In this document: positions 1-8,982 of the stretch, one piece after another
Numbering within the stretch: the first letter of the stretch is position 1
Layout of the letters: each line of letters starts with the position of its first letter
DNA from: Bradyrhizobium sp. 186
Lineage (GTDB): Bacteria > Pseudomonadota > Alphaproteobacteria > Rhizobiales > Xanthobacteraceae
DNA length: 64,000 bases
Reading direction: 5' to 3'
Assembly: GCF_023101685.1 (NCBI RefSeq)
Contig: NZ_CP082164.1
Span: forward strand, 3,596,001 to 3,660,000
Notes under the pieces: generated by a model
Told to the model about the DNA's origin: nothing
Databases searched by the model: none
Seen by the model: the letters and a program-made list of their open reading frames with translations, nothing else
Made by a program: the position numbers and the translations under genes

Positions 1-1
1 C

Positions 2-142
2 TGGTCCGCGGACGAGGCGCAAGCGCGACGCAATCTTCAGCATGTACTCGATCGGATCGCCCATGTCCTGGTGAAGATCGAACTGCTGCTTGACCGCGCC
101 GCCGGCGCGGTATCGCCGGACACGCCTATCCTCGGGGTTTGA
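2..142 (+). CDS. C-terminal end of an unidentified protein (cut by window start)
   Basis: An open frame enters from the left edge and stops with TGA at 140-142, giving 46 residues that end in PDTPILGV. The stretch is helical and charged and shows no motif I recognise. The stop lies one base before the ATG of the ATP-grasp gene, so the two are probably cotranscribed. No function can be assigned from this fragment; a helical repeat protein is possible but not shown. Confidence 0.55.
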   Translation, partial: WSADEAQARRNLQHVLDRIAHVLVKIELLLDRAAGAVSPDTPILGV

Positions 143-143
143 G

Positions 144-1397
144 ATGCAACATTCAGTTCTATCGCCGATCGGCACCACCGCGGCGCAGCATGCCGACCGC
201 ATCGGCTTTGCGCAGTTGACGCGCCAGGCCTTCGAGGGCGTGGATCTGCACCTGTTGCGCGACCATCTCGTTGCCAAGATTTCCGAAGGCGCGGCGCACG
301 CCGGCGAGGGGCTCGATCTGTCGCTGATCGTCCAGCTTCTCGGTGACAAGCAGGCGGGCCTGGCGATCCAGGCGGAGGTGCTCACCTTCCATCGGCTGTT
401 TCGCGCGCCCTGCGCGGTCGAGAAGCCGCGCGTGCGCGTGCTCGCGCTCGCGGCCGCGATCGACATGGGCGGCAACACGCCAATCGAGTTTCTGCTCGAG
501 GAGTCCGACATCGAGCTGTTAACGCTCTATGTCGTCGACGGCGTCGGCCTGCCGGAGACATTGCCCGATCACGACGTCGCCATCGTGGTAGCATCCGATT
601 CCGAGGAATGCCGGGAGGCGCTCGCGCTCATCGAGAAGGCCGCGCCGCACTGGCCGCGGCCGCTGCTCAATCGCCCTGATTTCATCGGCAACCTCGATCG
701 CGACAAGCTGTATCGGCTGCTGACGGGTGTCGCCGGTCTCGACATTCCCGCGACCGTTCATGCAACGCGTGCGCAATTGTCGGATCTGTCGCAACGACGG
801 ATCAATTGCGAGGACATCGCGGGCGAATTGCACTTTCCAATGATCGCGCGGCCACGTGGCTCGCATGCTGGCGTCGGGCTCGCGAAGCTCGACGATGCTT
901 CGGTGCTCGCGGCCTATCTTGCCGATCGGGAAGAGCAGGATTTCTTCGTCGCGTGTTTCGTCGATTATGTGAGCCCCGACGGGTTTTATCGCAAATATCG
1001 ACTCGCCATGGTCGACGGCAAACCTTACGCCTGTCACATGGCCATCGCCGATCGCTGGGACATCTGGTATCTCAACGCTTACATGGCGTTCAGCGAGGAA
1101 AAGCGGGCCGAAGAAGCGATCTTCATGCTCGACTTCGACCAAGCCTTCGCTGCGCGACACAAAAGTGCGCTCGACGAAATGAGCAGGCGCGTTGGCCTCG
1201 ACTATTTCATCGTCGATTGTGCCGAGAACCAGAACCGCGAGCTGCTGGTCTTCGAAGCCGACAACACCGCCGTCGTGCACAACATGGATTCGCCGGTGGT
1301 GTTTCCGTACAAGCCGCGGCAGATGCGCAAGATCTTTGCCGCGTTCACGGCGATGCTGTCGCGCCACGCAAAGGCAGGCGAGGGGAGTGCAACATGA
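144..1397 (+). CDS. ATP-grasp (RimK-like) ligase family protein
   Basis: This 417-residue protein has the layout of an ATP-grasp carboxylate-amine ligase. An N-terminal pre-ATP-grasp domain is followed by the LLNRPDFIGNLDRDKLYRLL stretch typical of the hinge. The nucleotide-binding region (FPMIARPRGSHAGVGLAKL) and a C-terminal metal-site region (LLVFEADNTAVVHNMD) come next. Such enzymes activate a carboxylate as acyl phosphate and join it to an amine; the substrate cannot be read here. I chose ATG 144 rather than an upstream in-frame start because 144 lies directly after the stop of the preceding gene. The stop overlaps the next ATG as ATGA, so it is translationally coupled to a PLP decarboxylase. 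That pairing suggests a small amine or amide pathway, which is inference. Confidence 0.75.
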   Translation: MQHSVLSPIGTTAAQHADRIGFAQLTRQAFEGVDLHLLRDHLVAKISEGAAHAGEGLDLSLIVQLLGDKQAGLAIQAEVLTFHRLFRAPCAVEKPRVRVLALAAAIDMGGNTPIEFLLEESDIELLTLYVVDGVGLPETLPDHDVAIVVASDSEECREALALIEKAAPHWPRPLLNRPDFIGNLDRDKLYRLLTGVAGLDIPATVHATRAQLSDLSQRRINCEDIAGELHFPMIARPRGSHAGVGLAKLDDASVLAAYLADREEQDFFVACFVDYVSPDGFYRKYRLAMVDGKPYACHMAIADRWDIWYLNAYMAFSEEKRAEEAIFMLDFDQAFAARHKSALDEMSRRVGLDYFIVDCAENQNRELLVFEADNTAVVHNMDSPVVFPYKPRQMRKIFAAFTAMLSRHAKAGEGSAT

Positions 1398-2893
1398 ACG
1401 AGATCGTCCGCAAGACGCAACCGGCCGTCACCCATACTTCGCTCGATCCGCAGGACTGGAACGAATTTCGCGCGCTCGCCCATCGCATGCTGGACGAGAC
1501 CATCGACAGCATTGCCAATGTTCGCGCGCGCCCGGTCTGGCAGCCGATACCCGACGATGTTCGCGCGGCGTTCAGGATTGACGTTCCGCGCGAGCCGACT
1601 GATCTGGCCGAGGTCTATCGCGAGTTCTCGGAGAGCGTCGCGCCTTATGCGACCGGCAACGTCCATCCCGGCTTCATGGGCTGGGTGCATGGCGGCGGCA
1701 CGGCGGTCGGCATGCTAGCGGAAATGCTCGCGGCGGGACTCAACGCCAATCTCGGCGGGCGCGACCATATGCCGATCGAGGTCGAACGCCAGATCGTCGA
1801 CTGGATGCGCGGTCTTTTCGGCTTTCCGGAGGGCGCGAGCGGCATCTTCGTCACGGGTACCTCGATGGCCAATCTGATGGCGGTGCTGGTGGCGCGTACC
1901 AGCGCGCTCGGCACGCTGGCGCGGCAGCACGGCATTGGCAATGACGGCGCGCTGCTCACGGCCTATGCCTCGAAGGCGGCGCACGGTTGCATCTCAAGGG
2001 CGATGGACATTGCTGGCTTCGGCACCGATGCGCTGCGCAAGATCGAGGTCGATGCCGATCATCGCATCGATGTCTCTGCGCTACGCGCGCAGATCGCGAT
2101 CGATCGCGAGGTCGGCTTCAAGCCGTTCCTGGTTACAGCTTCCGCCGGCACGGTCGATATCGGCGCGATCGACGATCTCAAGGCGGTTGCGGCGCTGTGC
2201 CGCGAGGAAGGAATCTGGTTTCACGTCGACGGCGCGTTCGGTGCGCTGGCGATCCTCTCGCCCGAGCTCGCGCCGCTACTCGCCGGCATCGAGCTTGCGG
2301 ATTCGATCGCGCTCGATTTCCATAAATGGGGGCAAGTGCCTTACGATGCCGGCTTCCTGCTGGTGCGCGACGGCGAACGGCACCGGCAGGCCTTTGCGCA
2401 GCCGGCAGCTTATCTGCGGCGCGAGGCGAGGGGCCTGGCCGCGGGCGCGGTCTGGCCCTGCGATCTCGGCCCCGATCTGTCGCGCGGTTTCCGCGCGCTG
2501 AAGACGTGGTTCACACTGAAGACGTTCGGCACCGAACGGCTGGGCGGGGTGATCGCGCGAAGCTGCGCGCTGGCAAAATATCTGGAGACGCGCGTGCTCG
2601 CCGAGCCGCGGCTCGAGTTGCTGGCGCCGGTCAATCTCAACATCGTCTGCTTCCGCTACCGCGCCGCCGACGAGATCAATCGGGAGATCGTCGCCGACAT
2701 CCAGGAGTCCGGCGTTGCGGCGCCGTCGAGCACGACGCTCGCCGGAAAGTTCGCGATCCGCGCCGCGATCGTCAATCACCGCACGAACGAGACGGACATC
2801 GACGCGCTGGTGTCGGCGGTACTGGAGTTTGGCGCGCGGCGGGCCGGCAATGGTCTGATCGAGGTCGAGGCGCCGCCGCTCGCGGCGCAGTGA
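1394..2893 (+). CDS. PLP-dependent group II amino-acid decarboxylase
   Basis: The 499-residue protein belongs to the aromatic-amino-acid/glutamate decarboxylase family of fold-type I PLP enzymes. HVDGAF (D279) supplies the aspartate that contacts the pyridine nitrogen. DFHKWGQVPYDAG contains the Schiff-base lysine K311. FVTGTSMANLMA near residue 152 matches the phosphate-binding region, and HPGFMGWVHGG near residue 91 the substrate-side loop. The usual PHKW reads DFHKW here. The start ATG 1394 overlaps the stop of the ATP-grasp gene. A strong bidirectional terminator follows. Substrate is unknown; aromatic L-amino acids are the family default. The enzyme should be cytosolic and release CO2 and the corresponding amine. 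Confidence 0.85.
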   Translation: MNEIVRKTQPAVTHTSLDPQDWNEFRALAHRMLDETIDSIANVRARPVWQPIPDDVRAAFRIDVPREPTDLAEVYREFSESVAPYATGNVHPGFMGWVHGGGTAVGMLAEMLAAGLNANLGGRDHMPIEVERQIVDWMRGLFGFPEGASGIFVTGTSMANLMAVLVARTSALGTLARQHGIGNDGALLTAYASKAAHGCISRAMDIAGFGTDALRKIEVDADHRIDVSALRAQIAIDREVGFKPFLVTASAGTVDIGAIDDLKAVAALCREEGIWFHVDGAFGALAILSPELAPLLAGIELADSIALDFHKWGQVPYDAGFLLVRDGERHRQAFAQPAAYLRREARGLAAGAVWPCDLGPDLSRGFRALKTWFTLKTFGTERLGGVIARSCALAKYLETRVLAEPRLELLAPVNLNIVCFRYRAADEINREIVADIQESGVAAPSSTTLAGKFAIRAAIVNHRTNETDIDALVSAVLEFGARRAGNGLIEVEAPPLAAQ

Positions 2894-2913
2894 GGTCAAC
2901 GGCGACTGAAACA

Positions 2914-2944
2914 AAAACGCCCCGGACATGGTCCGGGGCGTTTT
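2914..2944. terminator. bidirectional rho-independent terminator between decarboxylase and flbT
   Basis: A perfect inverted repeat, ACGCCCCGGAC-ATG-GTCCGGGGCG, is flanked by AAAA on the left and TTTT on the right. It can therefore end transcripts of the decarboxylase (+) and of flbT (-), which converge here. Confidence 0.9.
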
Positions 2945-2966
2945 CGTTCGAATGTACGAAACGTGC

Positions 2967-3392
2967 TCAGGCGGCCGAGCTGACGTCGTTCTTGGGATGG
3001 CTGGCCTCGTACTGATCCCGGAGCTTCTCTTCATAGGCGATCAGCTTGCGGGCATCCTTGAGGGCCCGGTACAGATCGCCGCTCATGATGTGGTTGTTGA
3101 TCCCCTCGATGATCGGCCAGGAGCTCGGCACGGCGGTGACGATATCGCGCACCAGGTTGAAATAGGTGCCGTGCTGGGTCTGCGGATCCGGCGAGATGTA
3201 CATGAGCTGGACCGCCAGATAGACGAGCTTGGCCGGCGTGTCGGCGGTCTCCGGCGTGAGGATGTCGCGCTCGCGCAGGATCGGCACGTTCTCGCCTTCG
3301 ATCAGAAGGCGGGCGCGCTGGTCGGTGTTGGTAATCACGCAGTTGCCGACAATGATGCGTTCGTGCGGTCTGAGCTCGACCTTGAGGGCCAT
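2967..3392 (-). CDS. flbT: FlbT, flagellin post-transcriptional regulator
   Basis: The 141-residue protein matches FlbT in length and motifs: N-terminal LRPHERIIVGNCVITN, then LLIEGENVPILRERDIL and the PAKLVYLAVQLMYI helix. In Caulobacter FlbT binds flagellin mRNA leaders and destabilises them until hook completion; in other alphaproteobacteria it can act positively. Here flbT is transcribed away from fliC1 and borders the flagellin array, while its partner flaF lies at the other end. The 321-bp space to fliC1 must hold both divergent promoters. The start ATG 3392 is the only sensible one. Direction of effect in this species is not visible in the sequence. Confidence 0.92.
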   Translation of the reverse strand: MALKVELRPHERIIVGNCVITNTDQRARLLIEGENVPILRERDILTPETADTPAKLVYLAVQLMYISPDPQTQHGTYFNLVRDIVTAVPSSWPIIEGINNHIMSGDLYRALKDARKLIAYEEKLRDQYEASHPKNDVSSAA

Positions 3393-3604
3393 GCCTGTTC
3401 TCCATCAACGCTTTCGTAACCGAGCGTGTGTTGCGGCGGATCAGGGCGCAATACTCCATCAACATTAGTTAACGAGTTGTGAATCCCGGCCATCGCCGCG
3501 GAAAAACTCAATTATATCAAAGACAAAATCACCCGGCGGAGCAGCGTTGCCGGTCCGCAGATCGGCCGAATCGCGCGCCGACTCAGCAAAAGCGCCGATT
3601 TCAT

Positions 3605-3619
3605 TTCATGTTTCGTTAG
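3605..3619 (+). promoter_or_regulatory. degenerate CtrA-type box upstream of fliC1
   Basis: TTCA-N7-TTAG lies 98 bp before the fliC1 ATG within the 321-bp flbT-fliC1 intergenic region. The same TTCA-N7-TTAG pattern with exactly seven spacer bases recurs before fliC2 and fliC3, 84 and 83 bp from their starts. CtrA recognises TTAA-N7-TTAA, so this is a weak match whose value is its conservation. Another activator is possible. Confidence 0.4.
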
Positions 3620-3713
3620 AGGACTCCGCGCCACGGTCCGCCGGTCGCTGGGTCAATCTCGATCCAAGCAGACGCGTAACAGTAGGCGTCGTTTACCAGA
3701 AAGGTAACACCCA

Positions 3714-6002
3714 ATGTCCGGTATCGTTCTCTCCTCCTCGGTTCGTCAGAACCTTCTCTCCCTCCAGTCCACCGCTGATCTTCTCGCCACCACGCAGAAC
3801 CGTCTGTCGACCGGCAAGAGCGTCAACTCGGCTCTGGACAATCCGACCAACTTCTTCACGGCACAGTCGCTCGACAACCGCGCCAGCGACATCAACAATC
3901 TGCTCGATGGTATCGCCAACGGCGTGCAGGTGCTGCAGGCCGCCAACACCGGCATCACTTCGCTGCAGAAGCTGATCGACAGCGCAAAGTCGATCGCCAA
4001 CCAGGCGCTGCAGACCACGGTCGGTTACTCCACCAAGTCCAACGTCTCCACCACGATCTCGGGTGCGACGGCTGCCGACCTGCGTGGCACGACGTCTTAT
4101 GCAAGCACGGTTGCGACGGGTAACGTGCTGTTCGACGGCACGGCTGGCGGCGCACATGCGGCCGGCTCGTCCGTCACGCTCGGCGCGACCCAGGGCGTTG
4201 ATACCGGTTTGACGGCGACTGCCGGTGACGGTTCGACGGCTCTGAGCGCCGGCATCACCCTGATCGCCAACGGCGCGGCGACGGCGACTGGCCTGATCGG
4301 CAATGCCCAGCCCGCAGACGGCGACACGCTCACCGTTAACGGCAAGACCATCACCTTCCGCGCGGGTTCTGCTCCGGCTTCGACCGCAGTGACCAGCGGC
4401 TCGGGCGTCAGCGGCAACATCGTCACCGACGGCAGCGGCAACTCGACCGTCTATCTCGGCACCACCGCCGCTCCGGCTGCCACGGCCGGCGATCTCGCCA
4501 CCGCGATCGACCTCGCAAGCGGTGTCAAGGTTGCGACCATCAGCGCTGGCGCTGCGACGATCGCGACCAGCGCCGGCGAGACCGCGTCCGACGTCGGCAC
4601 CACGACGGCCAGCAAGGTCACGCTGCGCAGTTCGACCGGCGCCGACCTGAGCGTCACCGGCAAGGCCGACTTGCTGAAGGCTCTCGGCCTCACCACCGCC
4701 AGCGGCGGCGGCAATGCGACGGTGACCGTGAACCGTACCACCAGCGCCGCCTCGCTCGGTCAGCTGGTCCAGGACGGCTCGACGCTGAACGTGAACGGTC
4801 ACGTCATCAGCTTCAAGAACGCCCCGGTTCCGGGTTCCGCCGGTGCTCCGGCGATCGCGACCGGCTCGGGCAAGAGCGGCAACGTCATCACCGACGGCGC
4901 CGGCAATTCGACGGTCTATCTGCAGGCCGGTACGGTCGCCGACGTGCTGAACGCGATCGATCTTGCCAGCGGCGTGCAGAGCGCCAGCATTGCCGCCAAC
5001 GGCACTGCGACGCTGTCGCCCGCCACTGGCCAGACCGCTTCGTCGATCAGCGCATCGGGTCAGCTCAAGCTCTCGACCGGCGTGAACGCCGATCTGTCGA
5101 TCACCGGAACGGGCAATGCGCTGAACGCGCTCGGCCTCGCCGGCAACACCGGTACGGCTAGCGCCTTCACCGCGGCTCGCACCTCCGGCATCGGCGGCAT
5201 CAGCGGCAAGAGCTTGACCTTCACCTCCTTCAACAGTGGTACGGCGGTCAATGTCACCTTCGGTGACGGCACCAACGGCACGGTCAAGACGCTCGATCAG
5301 CTCAACTCGCAGCTCCAGGCCAACAACCTGTCTGCGACGATCGACGCCAACGGCCTGCTGACGATCTCGACGACCAACGACTACGCGTCTTCGACGATCG
5401 GCTCCAGTGCTGCGGGCGGCGTCATCGGTGGTACGCTCACCTCGTCGCTGACGTTCTCGACGGCTTCCAGCCCCGTCCAGGATACGGTTGCGCAGACGGC
5501 GCGAGCCAACCTGGTCAGCCAGTACAACAACATCCTGAACCAGATCGACACGACCTCGCAGGACTCTTCGTTCAACGGTGTGAACCTGCTGAACGGCGAC
5601 CAGCTCAAGCTGGTGTTCGACGAGACCGGCAAGTCGAACCTGAGCATCACCGGCGTGACCTACAACTCCAAGGGTCTGGGCCTCGCTTCGTTGACCAGCG
5701 GTGTCGACTTCATCGACAACTCCGCGACCAACAAGGTGCTGTCGAACCTCAACGCTGCCTCGAGCACGCTGCGGTCGGAAGCGTCGAGCCTCGGTTCGAA
5801 CCTCTCGGTGGTGCAGGTTCGTCAGGACTTCAACAAGAGCCTGATCAACGTGCTGCAGACCGGTTCGTCCAACCTGACGCTGGCCGACACCAACACCGAA
5901 GCCGCGAACAGCCAGGCGCTGTCGACCCGTCAGTCGATCGCGGTCTCCGCGCTGTCGCTGGCCAACCAGTCGCAGCAGAGCGTGCTCCAGCTGCTCCGCT
6001 AA
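3714..6002 (+). CDS. fliC: Flagellin FliC, copy 1
   Basis: The 762-residue flagellin has conserved D0/D1 ends that pack in the filament core: N-terminal MSGIVLSSSVRQNLLSLQ and C-terminal SALSLANQSQQSVLQLLR. Between about residues 200 and 560 lie repeated surface modules related to Flagellin_IN: DGDTLTVNGKTITF at 202, DGSTLNVNGHVISF at 354 and GKSLTFTSFN at 498. This explains the large size against about 300-500 residues in many flagellins. No signal peptide is present, as expected for type III export. The start is preceded by CCAGAAAGGTAAC, a leader shared with copies 2 and 3. It has its own terminator. A 368-bp tract (4167-4534) matches copies 2 and 3 except at one base. Confidence 0.95.
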   Translation: MSGIVLSSSVRQNLLSLQSTADLLATTQNRLSTGKSVNSALDNPTNFFTAQSLDNRASDINNLLDGIANGVQVLQAANTGITSLQKLIDSAKSIANQALQTTVGYSTKSNVSTTISGATAADLRGTTSYASTVATGNVLFDGTAGGAHAAGSSVTLGATQGVDTGLTATAGDGSTALSAGITLIANGAATATGLIGNAQPADGDTLTVNGKTITFRAGSAPASTAVTSGSGVSGNIVTDGSGNSTVYLGTTAAPAATAGDLATAIDLASGVKVATISAGAATIATSAGETASDVGTTTASKVTLRSSTGADLSVTGKADLLKALGLTTASGGGNATVTVNRTTSAASLGQLVQDGSTLNVNGHVISFKNAPVPGSAGAPAIATGSGKSGNVITDGAGNSTVYLQAGTVADVLNAIDLASGVQSASIAANGTATLSPATGQTASSISASGQLKLSTGVNADLSITGTGNALNALGLAGNTGTASAFTAARTSGIGGISGKSLTFTSFNSGTAVNVTFGDGTNGTVKTLDQLNSQLQANNLSATIDANGLLTISTTNDYASSTIGSSAAGGVIGGTLTSSLTFSTASSPVQDTVAQTARANLVSQYNNILNQIDTTSQDSSFNGVNLLNGDQLKLVFDETGKSNLSITGVTYNSKGLGLASLTSGVDFIDNSATNKVLSNLNAASSTLRSEASSLGSNLSVVQVRQDFNKSLINVLQTGSSNLTLADTNTEAANSQALSTRQSIAVSALSLANQSQQSVLQLLR

Positions 6003-6032
6003 ATCGCGGCAGACATCGCAAGACAAGTTAAG

Positions 6033-6066
6033 GCGGCGGGGCTTCGGCCCCGCCGCTTTCTTTTTT
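6033..6066 (+). terminator. rho-independent terminator of fliC1
   Basis: GCGGCGGGGC-TTCG-GCCCCGCCGC followed by a T-rich tract ending in TTTTTT. The stop-to-terminator spacer is almost identical after fliC2. Confidence 0.92.
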
Positions 6067-6271
6067 GCGCCAGCGTTCGAAGACGTCGTGCGACGAAGCG
6101 AAGACGATGCATTCGGATGCAGCCGTTTGCTCACTCTCAGTTATGGTTGACAAGTGGCAAACGTCCGGCGCTAACGCGAAAAAGTATCATCCGATCATGA
6201 TGATGCGTCTGAGCCCGGTTCTGCTTTGATCGCGCATATGGTGAATCCGCGCAAGGACTGGCGCGACACGC

Positions 6272-6286
6272 TTCATGCTTTGTTAG
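6272..6286 (+). promoter_or_regulatory. degenerate CtrA-type box upstream of fliC2
   Basis: TTCATGC TTTG TTAG reads as TTCA-N7-TTAG, 84 bp before the fliC2 ATG. About 130 bp further upstream ATGGTTGA (6143-6150) is the reverse of TCAACCAT, one base from TTAACCAT. The 364-bp gap between fliC1 and fliC2 holds only the fliC1 terminator and these elements; I see no gene in it. Confidence 0.4.
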
Positions 6287-6366
6287 CCACCTCCGTTCAC
6301 CGTCTCGGTCATCGATTAATCCTAATCGAAGTTTTGTCGCGTTGCGTACCAGAAGGGTAACAGCTT

Positions 6367-8655
6367 ATGTCCGGTATCGTTCTCTCCTCGGCGGTTCGTC
6401 AGAACCTGCTGTCTCTCCAGTCCACCGCCGACCTCCTCGCCACCACGCAGAGCCGTCTGTCGACCGGCAAGAGCGTCAATTCGGCTCTGGACAATCCCAC
6501 CAACTTCTTCACGGCACAGTCGCTCGACAACCGCGCCAGCGACATCAACAATCTGCTCGATGGTATCGCCAACGGCGTGCAGGTGCTGCAGGCCGCCAAC
6601 ACCGGCATCACTTCGCTGCAGAAGCTGATCGACAGCGCAAAGTCGATCGCCAACCAGGCGCTGCAGACCACGGTCGGTTACTCCACCAAGTCCAACGTCT
6701 CCACCACGATCTCGGGTGCGACGGCTGCCGACCTGCGTGGCACGACGTCTTATGCAAGCACGGTTGCCACCAGCAACGTGCTTTATGATGGTACGGCGGG
6801 TGGCGTGCACGCTGCCGGCTCGTCCGTCACGCTCGGCGCGACCCAGGGCGTTGATACCGGTTTGACGGCGACTGCCGGTGACGGTTCGACGGCTCTGAGC
6901 GCCGGCATCACCCTGATCGCCAACGGCGCGGCGACGGCGACTGGCCTGATCGGCAATGCCCAGCCCGCAGACGGCGACACGCTCACCGTTAACGGCAAGA
7001 CCATCACCTTCCGCGCGGGTTCTGCTCCGGCTTCGACCGCAGTGACCAGCGGCTCGGGCGTCAGCGGCAACATCGTCACCGACGGCGGCGGCAACTCGAC
7101 CGTCTATCTCGGCACCACCGCCGCTCCGGCTGCCACGGCCGGCGATCTCGCCACCGCGATCGACCTCGCAAGCGGTGTCAAGGTTGCTGTGATCAGCACC
7201 GGCGCTGCGACGATCGCGACCAGCGCCGGCGAGACCGCGTCCGACGTCGGCACCACGACGGCCAGCAAGGTCACGCTACGCAGCTCGACCGGCGCCGACC
7301 TCAGCGTCACCGGCAAGGCCGACTTGCTGAAGGCTCTCGGCCTGAGCACCGCCAGCGGCGGCGGCAATGCGACGGTGACCGTGAACCGTACCACCAGCGC
7401 CGCCTCGCTCGGTCAGCTGGTCCAGGACGGCTCGACGCTGAACGTGAACGGTCACGTCATCAGCTTCAAGAACGCCCCGGTTCCCGGCTCCGCGGGTGCT
7501 CCGGCGATCGCGACCGGCTCCGGCAAGAGCGGCAACGTCATCACCGACGGCGCCGGCAACTCGACGGTCTATCTGCAGGCCGGCACCATTGCCGACGTGC
7601 TGAACGCGATCGATCTTGCCAGCGGCGTGCAGACCGCCAGCATTGCCGCCAACGGCACTGCGACGCTGTCGACCGCCACCGGTCAGTCCGCCTCCTCGAT
7701 CAACGCTTCGGGCCAGCTCAAGATCTCGACTGGCGTGAACGCAGACCTGTCGATCACCGGCACGGGCAACGCGCTGAACGCGCTCGGCCTCGCCGGCAAC
7801 ACCGGCACGGGCACCGCCTTTACCGCGGCTCGCACCTCCGGCATCGGCGGCATTGCCGGCAAGAGCTTGACCTTCACCTCCTTCAACAGTGGTTCGGCGG
7901 TCAACGTCACCTTCGGCGACGGCACCAACGGCACGGTCAAGACGCTCGATCAGCTCAACTCGCAGCTCCAGGCCAACAACCTGACTGCGACGATCGACGC
8001 CAACGGCCTGCTGACGATCTCGACGACCAACGACTACGCGTCTTCGACGATCGGCTCGAGCGCCGCGGGCGGCGTCATCGGTGGTACGCTCACCACCGCG
8101 CTGACGTTCTCGACGGCGTCCACGCCCACTCAGGATACGATTGCCCAGACCGCGCGTTCGAACCTGGTCAACCAGTACAACAACATCCTGCAGCAGATCG
8201 ACTCGACCTCGCTCGACTCCTCGTTCAACGGTGTCAACCTGCTGAACGGCGACCAGCTTAAGCTGGTGTTCGACGAGACCGGCAAGTCGAACCTGAACAT
8301 CACCGGCGTGACCTACAACTCCAAGGGTCTCGGCCTCGCTGCACTGACCGGCGGTATCGACTTCATCGACAACGCCGCGACCAACAAGGTGCTGACCAAC
8401 CTGAACACCGCGTCGAGCACGCTGCGTTCGGAGGCCTCCGCGTTGGGTTCGAACCTGACGATCGTGCAGGTTCGTCAGGACTTCAACAAGAACCTGATCA
8501 ACGTGCTGCAGACCGGTTCGTCGAACCTGACGCTGGCCGACACCAACGTCGAAGCGGCCAACAGCCAGGCACTTTCGACCCGTCAGTCGATCGCGGTCTC
8601 CGCGCTGTCGCTGGCCAACCAGTCGCAGCAGAGCGTGCTCCAGCTGCTCCGCTAA
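6367..8655 (+). CDS. fliC: Flagellin FliC, copy 2
   Basis: This 762-residue flagellin is closest to copy 1. The first 130 codons and the last 60 are nearly identical, and the differences cluster around residues 133-150 and 480-700. It carries the same D0/D1 ends and repeated surface modules. The tract 6820-7187 matches copy 1 with one mismatch and copy 3 with none. From there to about codon 335 it follows copy 3 (VAVISTGAAT, LGLSTASGGGN) rather than copy 1, so it is a mosaic. The ribosome-binding leader CCAGAAGGGTAACAG sits directly before the ATG. It has its own promoter region and terminator. Confidence 0.95.
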   Translation: MSGIVLSSAVRQNLLSLQSTADLLATTQSRLSTGKSVNSALDNPTNFFTAQSLDNRASDINNLLDGIANGVQVLQAANTGITSLQKLIDSAKSIANQALQTTVGYSTKSNVSTTISGATAADLRGTTSYASTVATSNVLYDGTAGGVHAAGSSVTLGATQGVDTGLTATAGDGSTALSAGITLIANGAATATGLIGNAQPADGDTLTVNGKTITFRAGSAPASTAVTSGSGVSGNIVTDGGGNSTVYLGTTAAPAATAGDLATAIDLASGVKVAVISTGAATIATSAGETASDVGTTTASKVTLRSSTGADLSVTGKADLLKALGLSTASGGGNATVTVNRTTSAASLGQLVQDGSTLNVNGHVISFKNAPVPGSAGAPAIATGSGKSGNVITDGAGNSTVYLQAGTIADVLNAIDLASGVQTASIAANGTATLSTATGQSASSINASGQLKISTGVNADLSITGTGNALNALGLAGNTGTGTAFTAARTSGIGGIAGKSLTFTSFNSGSAVNVTFGDGTNGTVKTLDQLNSQLQANNLTATIDANGLLTISTTNDYASSTIGSSAAGGVIGGTLTTALTFSTASTPTQDTIAQTARSNLVNQYNNILQQIDSTSLDSSFNGVNLLNGDQLKLVFDETGKSNLNITGVTYNSKGLGLAALTGGIDFIDNAATNKVLTNLNTASSTLRSEASALGSNLTIVQVRQDFNKNLINVLQTGSSNLTLADTNVEAANSQALSTRQSIAVSALSLANQSQQSVLQLLR

Positions 8656-8686
8656 GTCGCGGCAGACATCGCAAGACAAGTTAAGG

Positions 8687-8718
8687 CGGCGGGGCTTCGG
8701 CCCCGCCGTTTTTTGTTT
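8687..8718 (+). terminator. rho-independent terminator of fliC2
   Basis: CGGCGGGGC-TTCG-GCCCCGCCG followed by TTTTTTG. The preceding spacer repeats the one after fliC1 almost base for base. Confidence 0.92.
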
Positions 8719-8773
8719 TGCCGGGAGGGGAGTTGAGATGCCTTGCTCAGCCCTTAAAAAGTAACGGTCGGTT

Positions 8774-8903
8774 ATGGTTAATGGAGCGTAAGCGCAGAGA
8801 AATGCCAATGATTTCAGTCTGATTGTCGGCCGTGCCAACGTCTCTCGCCGGTTTATGGTGAACCGGCGATTATGCAGGCGGGACTCGTTTCACCCTTTGT
8901 TAG
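8774..8903. promoter_or_regulatory. fliC3 control region: reversed TTAACCAT and TTCA-N7-TTAG box
   Basis: ATGGTTAA at 8774-8781 is TTAACCAT on the minus strand, the CtrA half-site core also seen before fliX, flgB, fliL and fliC4. TTCA-N7-TTAG is at 8889-8903, 83 bp before the fliC3 ATG. The 327-bp gap between fliC2 and fliC3 has no other gene-like content. Confidence 0.45.
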
Positions 8904-8982
8904 ACATGTCCACGCAGGCTGTGCCCGTCACTCGATCACATCGCGATCGAACGAAGACGCGTAAGCCAGAAGGGTAAAAGTC

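Noticed and set aside
4315..5400. CRISPR-like repetition in the flagellin region
   Set aside because: The repeats are long, coding and divergent at the base level; no short direct repeats with unique spacers occur anywhere in the window.
3693..6134. 813-codon open frame antisense to fliC1, with similar frames antisense to fliC2-4
   Set aside because: It mirrors the codon bias of the flagellin genes, is composed of R/G/V-rich low-complexity sequence and has no ribosome site; flagellin is the real gene.
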